Below are positions 51,769 to 59,389 of a DNA stretch of 64,000 nt, one piece after another. The position numbers were made by a program, and so were the translations under genes. The notes under the pieces are model-generated. The model saw only the letters and a list, made by a program, of their open reading frames with translations. It did no database searches and was not told the origin of the DNA. This DNA comes from Sphingobacteriaceae bacterium (GTDB taxonomy: Bacteria > Bacteroidota > Bacteroidia > B-17B0 > Aurantibacillaceae): contig JAHEYG010000005.1 in assembly GCA_023251725.1 (NCBI GenBank), forward strand, positions 1-64,000, read 5' to 3'. Within the stretch, counting starts at the first letter, position 1. Each line of letters begins with the position of its first letter.

Positions 51769-53412
51769 CTAATTTAAAATAATTAATTTTCCTTTATAAG
51801 AGCTATTTTTAGTAACTATAGTATAAAAATAAATCCCTGCTTTCGGCTTAAATTTAAGTTCAAAAAAATCGGCGTTAGTCACTTCCTCAGAAAAAATTTC
51901 ATTACCGGAGGCATCCGCTAATATTAAATTTGTATGTTCACCCATACCGGGAAAATGAAACATAACGGTCTCGGTGGAAGGATTTGGAAAAACATTTATA
52001 TTCACCCGGTTATCACTAAAAGGAATAACCGCAATGGGGTTTCCTAAAGCATCCAATTTATAGGCAAAAATATCTTTATTTCCATACCTGCTGTCCTGAA
52101 ATGCATACACACTGTTGCCATTGAGTAAACCTATGTTGTTGTGATTTATTTGATGACCGGTGGCAATTCCTACATTGGCTCCTGCGGCATTCCATAATAA
52201 AGTGCCCGCCTGACTTACATGTTGACTCCTGATATCCCAATTTCCGGCACTTGAATCCTGATAGGCAATTATTGATCCTCCTACACCATCTCCGGTAACA
52301 TTTGGATTAATCTGATTATAAATTCCATTGGCAACGAGCAGACCGTTAGTTGGCCATTGAACCACTCCGGCCAGATTAACACTTTGCGCATAAATGTCAA
52401 TGTTATTTAGTCCGGCCCGCGCATCTTTCCAGGCAATCACTACATTATTAGTCATAGATTGAGAAGTGATATCAATGGCGGTTTGGCCGCCAACCGCCAC
52501 CGAAATACCAATACCATTGGCAGCCCATTGAATTACTCCGGCGGCATTTATTCTTTGCGCGTAAACATCGTAATCGATAGCAGTTCTTTTATCTTGCCAA
52601 ACCACAACAACACCGCCCGAATTATCTAATACTATTTTTGGATTAGATTGTGTGCCGCCAAAATTGGTAAGGTTTATACCATTAAGCAGCCATTGAGGCG
52701 CACCGCTAAAATTTAGTTTCTGAACAAAAACATCAAAATCGGCGCCATTTCGTTTATCCTGCCAGGTAATAAAAATTTCTCCGGCGGTTGAAATTTGAGC
52801 TTTGGGATTTGATTGCGAAAATGGTAATGCAGAAACAACCGAACCTCCCGCCCATTGTGGAACACCTGCTGCATTTAATCGTTGTGCAACGATGCCATAT
52901 GATGTACCAATGGAATCCTGCCATACTATAATGGCGCCTTTGTTTCCGTCGGGTAATAATTTAGCATTGCCCTGATTGTTAGTGTTTAGATTTACGCCAA
53001 CTCCGTTAGAGGCCCATTGTATAGTTCCAGAAGAATCAATTCGTTGAGCGTATAAATTTTTTTTTCCGCTCCGTTTATCTTCCCAAACAATAATGGCCCC
53101 ACCTATACTATCGGTGGTAATAACAGGAGAAGCCTGGTTGTTAGTGTCAACGCATATCCCGACACCGTGAGTGGTCCACATCGCAGTTCCGCCATTGCTT
53201 ATTCGTTGTACAAATATATCCGCTCTTGAAGTATCGTTTCTGAAATCTTCCCAAACAATGATGGCACCTCCTTTTAAATCGGAAGTCATTTTAGGATTAG
53301 TTTGTTTATTGGTCTGAACGCAAATAGTATTATTTATAGCTGGGTTGGAATTCCACTGCGAAAAAATGAAATTCGTCATTAAAACAAAAAAAAGTGCATA
53401 AATTATTTTCAT
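51769..53412 (-). CDS. T9SS protein with tandem propeller-like repeats
   Basis: A 547-residue exported protein: signal peptide (about 1-18), about seven repeats of 55-60 residues built on the pattern NxxNPKIxxDxxGGxIVVWQDxRxxxxDIYAQRIxxxGxxQWxxNGxxL (about 25-450), and a sorting domain (VFPNPSTETVMFHFPG to KGKLIIL). The repeats recall blade-type surface proteins. It is likely secreted by T9SS. It sits between the lipoprotein gene and the repeat gene of the VTC operon, with six bases to the first and one base to the second. Confidence 0.85.
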   Translation of the reverse strand: MKIIYALFFVLMTNFIFSQWNSNPAINNTICVQTNKQTNPKMTSDLKGGAIIVWEDFRNDTSRADIFVQRISNGGTAMWTTHGVGICVDTNNQASPVITTDSIGGAIIVWEDKRSGKKNLYAQRIDSSGTIQWASNGVGVNLNTNNQGNAKLLPDGNKGAIIVWQDSIGTSYGIVAQRLNAAGVPQWAGGSVVSALPFSQSNPKAQISTAGEIFITWQDKRNGADFDVFVQKLNFSGAPQWLLNGINLTNFGGTQSNPKIVLDNSGGVVVVWQDKRTAIDYDVYAQRINAAGVIQWAANGIGISVAVGGQTAIDITSQSMTNNVVIAWKDARAGLNNIDIYAQSVNLAGVVQWPTNGLLVANGIYNQINPNVTGDGVGGSIIAYQDSSAGNWDIRSQHVSQAGTLLWNAAGANVGIATGHQINHNNIGLLNGNSVYAFQDSRYGNKDIFAYKLDALGNPIAVIPFSDNRVNINVFPNPSTETVMFHFPGMGEHTNLILADASGNEIFSEEVTNADFFELKFKPKAGIYFYTIVTKNSSYKGKLIILN

Positions 53413-53418
53413 CGAAAT

Positions 53419-53838
53419 TTATTTATTGAGAATAATATCATTGAGATTAATAACCTGTGTTTCTGAGTTGATATCCACTTCAACACTTACGGGAATTGTT
53501 TTATTGGAACCGGCGACGTGAATACTAGTATCGCGCGACAGAGCAAAAATTTTATAATGACCTTGATTGAGATATAAAAACTCAAATGAACCGTCGGTAG
53601 ATGAATTTACATCATTACCCACGGCTTTGTTATTTCCGTAACAGATATAAACATTTTCACCGGCGCCATAATATTCAGAAATAGGAGGGCCAAAAGCAGC
53701 GGAATTAAAATCCCTTATATAAATTTTACCTTTAATGGTGGCTTTTCCGCCAGGACCGGCAGGCTTTGTACAGGATTCAATAAATACAAGGAGTGTACAC
53801 AAAATAACTAATACCGAAAAATACTTTGAATTGAACAT
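53419..53838 (-). CDS. lipoprotein with carboxypeptidase-regulatory-like fold
   Basis: A 139-residue lipoprotein with lipobox FIESC (Cys23) followed by a Gly/Pro linker and a beta-sandwich-like domain (KATIKGKIYIRDFN, STDGSFEFLYLNQGHYKIFALSRD), typical of CarboxypepD_reg-like or DUF4198-type periplasmic domains. It is the first gene of the minus-strand run into T9SS, repeat, VTC, DUF4956 and DUF2490 genes. A perfect TATATTTG lies just upstream. Confidence 0.75.
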   Translation of the reverse strand: MFNSKYFSVLVILCTLLVFIESCTKPAGPGGKATIKGKIYIRDFNSAAFGPPISEYYGAGENVYICYGNNKAVGNDVNSSTDGSFEFLYLNQGHYKIFALSRDTSIHVAGSNKTIPVSVEVDINSETQVINLNDIILNK

Positions 53839-53842
53839 AAAG

Positions 53843-53850
53843 CAAATATA
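53843..53850 (-). promoter_or_regulatory. candidate -7 box (TATATTTG) with near-leaderless spacing
   Basis: A perfect TAnnTTTG on the minus strand, ending five bases before the ATG at 53838. TTTG at 53876-53879 is the nearest -33-like element but the spacer of 25 is long. If it is used, transcription would start at or within a few bases of the start codon. Confidence 0.35.
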
Positions 53851-53904
53851 ATGAAAAGATGATGATTAATTAAGACAAATGTTACATTCCATTCTCAAGA
53901 AAAA

Positions 53905-54324
53905 GTGAAGAAAACTCTGGATTTCATAAAATCGGTAAATTCGTTCGTGATTAAAAAGAGAAATAAACTTTGCAGTATTCTAAAACTAAAGTGTCCCTGC
54001 TGCCGTGAAGGAAATTTATTTCTCAATAAAAATCCATATAATTTAAAAATGCTTGATAAGATGCCAAAAAAATGTGCGGTTTGCGGAGAGGATTTTGTGA
54101 GGGAAACGGGGTTTTATTACGGCGCAATGATGATTAGTCATGCCTCCACCACCTTAATTGCAGTACTTGTTCATTTAACTATTTTTCATTTTTATGGTTG
54201 GGAAATTGCACCAAATTTAGTTGCCATTACGGGTATAATAATAATCATGTTCCCCATAATTTTCAGAACTTCGAGGGCCATTTGGATTCATATTTTTGTG
54301 AAGTATAAAAACCCTTCTGTTTAA
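53905..54324 (+). CDS. DUF983 family zinc-ribbon membrane protein
   Basis: A 139-residue protein from GTG. The N-terminal zinc-ribbon shows CPCCREGNLF and KKCAVCGEDFVRETGFYYGAMMISH, the DUF983 core, followed by two TM helices (about 76-97 and 103-121) and a short basic tail. The GTG is the only start that keeps the upstream hydrophilic part; the true start could be a little further in. It is divergent from the lipoprotein gene over a 66-base gap. Role unknown. Confidence 0.85.
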   Translation: MKKTLDFIKSVNSFVIKKRNKLCSILKLKCPCCREGNLFLNKNPYNLKMLDKMPKKCAVCGEDFVRETGFYYGAMMISHASTTLIAVLVHLTIFHFYGWEIAPNLVAITGIIIIMFPIIFRTSRAIWIHIFVKYKNPSV

Positions 54325-54394
54325 ACTCAAGATGAATCCGCAGTAGACGGATAAGATCATCTTAGCGAGTCGTTTTTTAATTAGAAAGGTTTAT

Positions 54395-54763
54395 TTACTT
54401 TTTTCTTTTGGGATAGGCTTGTTGAGAATTCTTTTTTTTGGAAAAATCTTCTCTAAGTTTTTCAATCTCCTTAAGCATGGCTTGAACCACGTGAGTTAAA
54501 TGAGCCACTTCTTCTTTGGAAGCGTAACCATAAGAATTTTTACCTTCTACAACTGAAGGAATGGGATCTTCGAAAAGCTGAGAAATGTTAATATTAAAAA
54601 CTTCAGCAATTTGTATGAGTCGTGTAGCGAGAATATTGGTTTCGCCACGCTCAATTTTTGAATAGGCACTGGTGGTCATTTTCAATTCTTCGCCCATGTT
54701 GGCAAGTGTGAGACCTTTGCTTATTCTGATTTTTCTGATTCTTTGACCTGTTTTCTTTAACAC
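54395..54763 (-). CDS. XRE-family transcriptional regulator (short helix-turn-helix protein)
   Basis: A 122-residue protein starting with GTG. The HTH_3 domain covers about 4-65: IRKIRISKGLTLANMGEELKMT, then TSAYSKIERGETNI and ATRLIQIAEVFNINISQLFE. A basic linker and a short coil (EVAHLTHVVQAMLKEIEKLREDF) and a Lys-rich tail follow; the coil probably mediates dimerisation. Residues about 68-72 read PSVVE, a string resembling the peptide coded by dispersed repeats, but this is weak. It is a single gene with a palindrome-containing upstream region, suggesting autoregulation. Confidence 0.88.
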   Translation of the reverse strand: MLKKTGQRIRKIRISKGLTLANMGEELKMTTSAYSKIERGETNILATRLIQIAEVFNINISQLFEDPIPSVVEGKNSYGYASKEEVAHLTHVVQAMLKEIEKLREDFSKKKNSQQAYPKRKK

Positions 54764-54792
54764 GATGCTAATTTCTTAATAGTACCATTGAT

Positions 54793-54845
54793 AAATTGTC
54801 ATAAAACGCGTTTATTTGTCTTATTACGACAATTTTTAATATATT
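54793..54845. promoter_or_regulatory. candidate operator region upstream of the XRE gene
   Basis: AAATTGTC at 54793-54800 and GACAATTT at 54838-54845 are a perfect 8-base inverted pair around a centre that contains the 10-base palindrome AAACGCGTTT at 54804-54813. A perfect TATATTTG on the plus strand follows at 54850-54857 without a well-placed -33. Together this looks like a regulator-binding region, most simply for the XRE protein itself. The remainder to 55051 has no gene that I see. Confidence 0.4.
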
Positions 54846-55060
54846 TGGGTTCAAGATTAAAATTAACGGAGTAGGCATTTCCGGTAAAATTAGTTTTATG
54901 GGATTGTACAATTAAATAAATTAAAAATGTGGAGTAAGGACTGAAAAACGATTGTGTTATTAAGCCATTCAAAAAAGTTAATGTCTGTAAAAGTAAATCA
55001 TATACTCTTTGCGTAACAGAAGAAGATTAAATTTACGTCAATTAAAATAAATTGTATAGT

Positions 55061-55300
55061 ATGACCAAACAAGAGTTATACAATCACATCATCCATTTAA
55101 AAACCCGGCTCGAAATAAAAATTAATTTCAGTTATCTTCCGCTTCAAAGAAAAAGAAACGAGTTGTTTGAAAAAACCGATTTCAAAAAAATAATGGAATT
55201 AGAAACTGTAATGGAACCTTTGAAAAATGAAATCGCAAACGAATACGATGAAATATTAAGGCTTAAAAAAGAATACATTAAATTATTTACGTCGCAATAA
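55061..55300 (+). CDS. small helical protein of unknown function
   Basis: A 79-residue protein from ATG at 55061; an in-frame TTG at 55052 would add three residues. It is predicted all-helical and highly charged (QRKRNELFEKTDFKKIMEL, NEYDEILRLKKEYIKLF) with no domain recognised and no signal peptide or membrane helix. It lies alone between the XRE gene and the ECF sigma gene and precedes a repeat-rich gap. It could be a small regulator or nucleic-acid-binding protein, but there is no evidence for a specific role. Confidence 0.55.
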   Translation: MTKQELYNHIIHLKTRLEIKINFSYLPLQRKRNELFEKTDFKKIMELETVMEPLKNEIANEYDEILRLKKEYIKLFTSQ

Positions 55301-55317
55301 TTTAATTTTCCTACAAA

Positions 55318-55470
55318 AAATCTTCCCGCTCCATACTCCCTACCTTTCTATAAGGGGGCAAATCATTCTTTCTCCCTAAGTGGGTAGGATGATAATTATT
55401 TTCCCTTCCTTTCGGGAAGCATGTGGTTTTTTTCTCCCTTCACTTTGGGAAGGGGCGGGGATGGGTTTTC
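55318..55470. repeat. C/T-rich hairpin repeat block
   Basis: The 286-base gap between the small helical protein and the ECF sigma gene contains three hairpin-like units: CTACC at about 55340 with GGGTAG at 55380-55387, TTCCC/GGGAA at 55411-55429, and CCCTTC/GAAGGG with loop ACTTTGG at 55436-55457, followed by GGGGCGGGGATGGG. The block is G+C- and C+T-rich beside AT-rich surroundings. It resembles a dispersed intergenic repeat of Bacteroidota rather than a terminator, since no T-run follows the strongest stem. Confidence 0.6.
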
Positions 55471-55586
55471 ACAAATTTTGTGTTTAATTATTAAAATAAT
55501 TGAACTTTCTTGTAGTTAAGGTGTACAGCCAGTTAATAAGCAGGCATAAATTAAAAACAGGAATGAAAATAATCCCGCAATAATAA

Positions 55587-56177
55587 ATGCAGCTGAAAAA
55601 AAGTAATTTTAAGGTATGCAGCGACGAAGAATTGATGCTTCAGATTTGCCACGGCGATGAGTTGGCCTTTGATGAAATTTATTTAAGATATGGAAAACGT
55701 TTAATGGGATATTTTGTAAGGATGCTTAATTTTGATAAACATATTGCTGAGGACGCTTTACAGGATGTGTTTTTAAAAATTGCAGAGTCACCCGAAAAAT
55801 TTGACGGCTCACGTTCTTTTAAAACCTGGATTTTTTCGGTGGCGCATAACAGTTGTAAAAATTATTACCGTCACCAAACAGTTGTAAATAATTTTTCCGA
55901 AGAAATAACCTATTTGCAAGACGGGATTAACGAAAGCGAGTTTTTAAAAACCGCTTCTAAAATTGACGGAGCTCATTTCAGAAAGATGCTTGATGAAATT
56001 TTGAGTGAATTGCCTGAACAAAAGAAGGAAGCGTTTATTTTAAAATATCAGGAAGAAAAAACCATTGCTGAAATTGCTTTTATTCAGGATTGTCCTGAGG
56101 GAAGTGTAAAATCGAGATTGCATTACACCTTAAAAATACTGGAAGAAAAATTAAAATTATTTAAACCTGTAAATTAA
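55587..56177 (+). CDS. ECF-type RNA polymerase sigma factor (sigma-70 family)
   Basis: A 196-residue sigma factor. Region 2 runs from about 18 to 90 (LAFDEIYLRYGKRLMGYF, then EDALQDVFLKIAESPEKFDGSRSFKTWIFSVAHNSC), and region 4 from about 130 to 188 (LPEQKKEAFILKYQEEKTIAEIA, then EGSVKSRLHYTLKIL) with the HTH. It directs RNA polymerase to specific promoters. It is followed after 5 bases by a TM protein that is likely its anti-sigma factor, then by the TMTC-like gene. Confidence 0.92.
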   Translation: MQLKKSNFKVCSDEELMLQICHGDELAFDEIYLRYGKRLMGYFVRMLNFDKHIAEDALQDVFLKIAESPEKFDGSRSFKTWIFSVAHNSCKNYYRHQTVVNNFSEEITYLQDGINESEFLKTASKIDGAHFRKMLDEILSELPEQKKEAFILKYQEEKTIAEIAFIQDCPEGSVKSRLHYTLKILEEKLKLFKPVN

Positions 56178-56182
56178 GTATT

Positions 56183-56593
56183 ATGGAAAGCAACTTAGAA
56201 AATTTTCTTAAAAATAAAATGTCGGTCGATGAAATAGGAATTGCAAATCCTGATTTATCTCTGATAGAAAACGCCGGAAAAAAAATTGGTTTGAGAAGGA
56301 AAATTTCTGAAAAAAAGCCAAGTGTTTTTGGAGTACTTTCAGCGTTCTTCCATCCTAAATTAAAATTATATTATACCGGATTTGCTTCTCTAATAATTAT
56401 TTTTGGTATTTTTTACATTCTTAAGCAAAAAAGTAAAAGCAATAATTTTAACATGAGCGGGTATTCTAATACTAAAACCTCCGTAAATAGTTCAACCGTA
56501 CTGGCGAGTTTAACGCAATATACTTTAAATAACACCTCGGTTAAAAGCTCAACGGTTTTATCAAGCATCATGACTTTTGTAGTAAGAAATTAA
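56183..56593 (+). CDS. putative anti-sigma factor, single-pass membrane protein
   Basis: A 136-residue protein with a soluble N-terminus (about 1-65), one TM helix (about 71-88, FASLIIIFGIFYIL) and an outside C-terminal part with two near-copies of a Ser/Thr-rich unit (VNSSTVLASLTQYTLN and VKSSTVLSSIMTFV). Its position five bases after an ECF sigma gene and its topology fit an anti-sigma factor, but the zinc-binding ASD or the usual HxxxCxxC motif is not present, so this is inferred from context. Confidence 0.6.
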   Translation: MESNLENFLKNKMSVDEIGIANPDLSLIENAGKKIGLRRKISEKKPSVFGVLSAFFHPKLKLYYTGFASLIIIFGIFYILKQKSKSNNFNMSGYSNTKTSVNSSTVLASLTQYTLNNTSVKSSTVLSSIMTFVVRN

Positions 56594-56637
56594 TACTTCA
56601 ACGTCCCGATTGCTATCAGCACAGTAAACATAAAATT

Positions 56638-59070
56638 ATGGAAGAAGAAAATAAAAATGCCGAACAAATAAACAATGAACAGCCTTTACAGGAGAGAATA
56701 GAAATTCCCGAATTGAAAAATACGTTTCGCTATTTTCCTTTTCACAATCAAATCCTACCAATTATTGTTTTGGCATTAATTGGCGTAATTTTTTATTGCA
56801 CCTCTCTTTACAACGAAGCGGCGCTAGACGATGGCATAATCATTCATCAAAACGATTATGTTTTACAAGGCGCAAAAGGTATTAAAAAAATTATGACACG
56901 AGATGCTTATGCCAGTTTTTATGAGCGAATGAATGCCAAAGATCAGCTAGTGGGAGGAAGGTACCGACCGTTAGCTATAATTAGTTTCGCTCTCGAGCAA
57001 GAAATAATAGGAAAGTATGAGAATGGCGCTTATTCAAACAATTGTTGGGATTTAAATAATAATGGAGTTGGCGATTTAGCTGAAGATTTAAATAAAGACG
57101 GCGTTTACAATGAAGTGGATTGTCAGGTAAAAGGTTCTTTTTTGCGGCATTTCGATAATATGTGGACTTACATTTTAGGATGTATCCTTTTATATTTGGT
57201 TTTCAGAAATCACATGTTTCGCGATAATCAGGATATGGCTTTTTTATCGGCACTAATTTTTTTAGCTCATCCTGTTCATAGCGAGGTGGTGGCTAATATA
57301 AGAGGGCGACAAGATATTTTTTCTTTAATTTTCATTTCACTCACTTTTTTGTTTGCGTTTAAATTTATTGATACTAAAAAAGTAAGTTCTTTAATTATTG
57401 CAGTGGTGATGTTTTTTCTGGCGTTGTTGTCGAAAGAATACGCAACCATTTTATTAGGATTAATTCCATTGGCGTTTTATGTTTTTAAGAAAATTGATTT
57501 TGAGTTTAAGGCACTTCTTCCTTTAACATTTGTTTTTTTAGTATGCGTGTTTGCGATGTTGTTCATTAAATCGCAAATGGGTTTGGCATGTACGGCACAT
57601 AGCTTTAGACAACTAAGAAATATGCCTTTTATTTATTATGGTTTAATTTTTTCGGCCGGATATATTTTATTTACAGTTTTGGTTTACCGCAAAACATTGT
57701 TGCAAAAAAACCTTAACACACTATTAATATGTTTTTACGGAGTGTTTTTATTTTATGTTGGTTTGCGTTTTAATGCTGTAAGTTTAGCACCCGGTGTACC
57801 CGATACCGAATTATTAAATAATCCGTATTTATTAGCTACAGGCGAAGAAAATTTGGCGACGAGAATATTTGTGTTCCTTAAATATTTTAATTTAGCATGG
57901 TTTCCAAAAGATTTAACGGTTGGGTATTCTTACGATTCGGTAAGGTATCATCATTTTACTGATTGGGATTTTATTTTATCGGCAATTTTACATTTAGCAC
58001 TTTTATTTTTTGGAATTAAGCTCGTTGTAAAGCGTCATGTTTTTGGATTCGCTATTATAACCTATTTGGCTTTTTTATTATTGGTAAGTAATTTATTTTT
58101 TAATCTGGGAGCGGTAATGATAGAACGCTGGATGTTTCATGCCACTATCGGCTTTGCCATTGCAGCTGCCTGGTTAATTTTAAATGGATTTGATAAAATT
58201 CAATCGGTGAGTTTTAATACGAGGCGAATTGTTATGTTTAGTTTATTGGGAATAGTTTTATTTTTATACGGATGCAAAACCTGGGAGCGAAATTTTGATT
58301 GGAAAAACGACATTACACTTTTTGTGAAAGATGTAACAACAGGTCCGGATGATGTTTTATGCTTGGGAAACGCCGGCGCGCGCTGGATTGATATGGCCGA
58401 TATGGAATATTTTACCAATAAAGGAAGTGACAAAACTCAATTACCATTTAGTACATACAATAATAAAATGTTGGAGTTTAAAGTTTCGGAAGAAGAACTT
58501 AGGAATGGTTTTACAATAGACAATATTATTTTGGCTGGCGTAGGAGAATTTAAAAACGAACAGAATTTAACTCAGCGTGAACGTGCGCTATATAAGGGTA
58601 TCGGATATTTAAAACACGCTGTGAACTTACATCCTCGTTATGTGAATGGATATTTAAATTTGGGATTAGCCTATTATAAATTAAATCGCGAGCGGGAGGC
58701 GATTTATAATTGGAAGATGGCAGAAGAGTTGTACCCCACTAATCCTTACTTAAGAAATTATTATATTGTTTATTATAATCAGTTACTCCAACGTGGATAT
58801 AAATTGGCTTCTGAAGGAAAATTTGTGGAGTCAGTTAATGAATTAAACAAATGCATTATCCTCGACAAATATAATCCCGAGGGTTGGTACAATTTAGGAG
58901 GCGCTTATTTTAATTTGAAAAATACAACAAAAGCAAGATGGTGCTGGACAGAGGCACTTAAACTGAATCCCAATTACGATCAGGCTTTAAAGTCAATGGC
59001 TAATCTCAATGGAAAAACAACTGAGGATATGTTAATAGTGAAAAGTAAAAATAAACGTGAAAAAAAATAA
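56638..59070 (+). CDS. TMTC-like polytopic membrane protein with C-terminal TPRs
   Basis: An 810-residue protein with about ten TM helices and a C-terminal TPR region (about 665-795, YVNGYLNLGLAYYKLNREREAIYNW and WYNLGGAYFNLKNTTKARWCW). Near the N-terminus NEAALDDGIIIHQNDYVLQG supplies the Asp-Asp of GT-C glycosyltransferases, GGRYRPLAIISFA follows in the next loop, and AHPVHSEVVANIRGRQDIF matches the signature of the eukaryotic TMTC O-mannosyltransferase family and DUF1736-type bacterial proteins. It may glycosylate exported proteins using a lipid-linked sugar. It lies 45 bases after the anti-sigma-like gene. Confidence 0.75.
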   Translation: MEEENKNAEQINNEQPLQERIEIPELKNTFRYFPFHNQILPIIVLALIGVIFYCTSLYNEAALDDGIIIHQNDYVLQGAKGIKKIMTRDAYASFYERMNAKDQLVGGRYRPLAIISFALEQEIIGKYENGAYSNNCWDLNNNGVGDLAEDLNKDGVYNEVDCQVKGSFLRHFDNMWTYILGCILLYLVFRNHMFRDNQDMAFLSALIFLAHPVHSEVVANIRGRQDIFSLIFISLTFLFAFKFIDTKKVSSLIIAVVMFFLALLSKEYATILLGLIPLAFYVFKKIDFEFKALLPLTFVFLVCVFAMLFIKSQMGLACTAHSFRQLRNMPFIYYGLIFSAGYILFTVLVYRKTLLQKNLNTLLICFYGVFLFYVGLRFNAVSLAPGVPDTELLNNPYLLATGEENLATRIFVFLKYFNLAWFPKDLTVGYSYDSVRYHHFTDWDFILSAILHLALLFFGIKLVVKRHVFGFAIITYLAFLLLVSNLFFNLGAVMIERWMFHATIGFAIAAAWLILNGFDKIQSVSFNTRRIVMFSLLGIVLFLYGCKTWERNFDWKNDITLFVKDVTTGPDDVLCLGNAGARWIDMADMEYFTNKGSDKTQLPFSTYNNKMLEFKVSEEELRNGFTIDNIILAGVGEFKNEQNLTQRERALYKGIGYLKHAVNLHPRYVNGYLNLGLAYYKLNREREAIYNWKMAEELYPTNPYLRNYYIVYYNQLLQRGYKLASEGKFVESVNELNKCIILDKYNPEGWYNLGGAYFNLKNTTKARWCWTEALKLNPNYDQALKSMANLNGKTTEDMLIVKSKNKREKK

Positions 59071-59082
59071 AAAAATAAAAAA

Positions 59083-59304
59083 ATGAAAAAGATTTTAATT
59101 CCCATAATAATAATTGCAATTAATGCTTGCGGACCAGCCGCCGAAAGCAGAGAACGTATGGATACCATTGCGAAACGCACCTCCGATTCAATTCAGCATT
59201 CGGTTGATAGTATGCTTAAAGCTCCTATGAAAGAAATTTCAGGAAATACTATTCCTGTTACAACAGTTACTACAATACCCGACTCAATTGTTAAAACTAA
59301 GTAG
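59083..59304 (+). CDS. small lipoprotein
   Basis: A 73-residue lipoprotein with lipobox INAC (Cys16) after a hydrophobic stretch (ILIPIIIIAINA), then a Ser/Asp/Thr-rich tail (RMDTIAKRTSDSIQHSVDSM) with a short coil and a Thr/Val-rich end. It is 13 bases after the TMTC-like gene, probably co-transcribed. No function known. Confidence 0.7.
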   Translation: MKKILIPIIIIAINACGPAAESRERMDTIAKRTSDSIQHSVDSMLKAPMKEISGNTIPVTTVTTIPDSIVKTK

Positions 59305-59332
59305 AATAAGAAGAGAATTGCAAAACATTAAT

Positions 59333-59340
59333 TAGATTTG
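59333..59340 (+). promoter_or_regulatory. candidate -7 box (TAGATTTG)
   Basis: A perfect TAnnTTTG lies 49 bases ahead of the TTG start of the second TonB-type receptor. No convincing -33 element at the normal spacing was found. Confidence 0.35.
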
Positions 59341-59389
59341 TATAAGCAGCATTCACCACTTTATTTGAAGAATAATTAAAAAACTGAAC

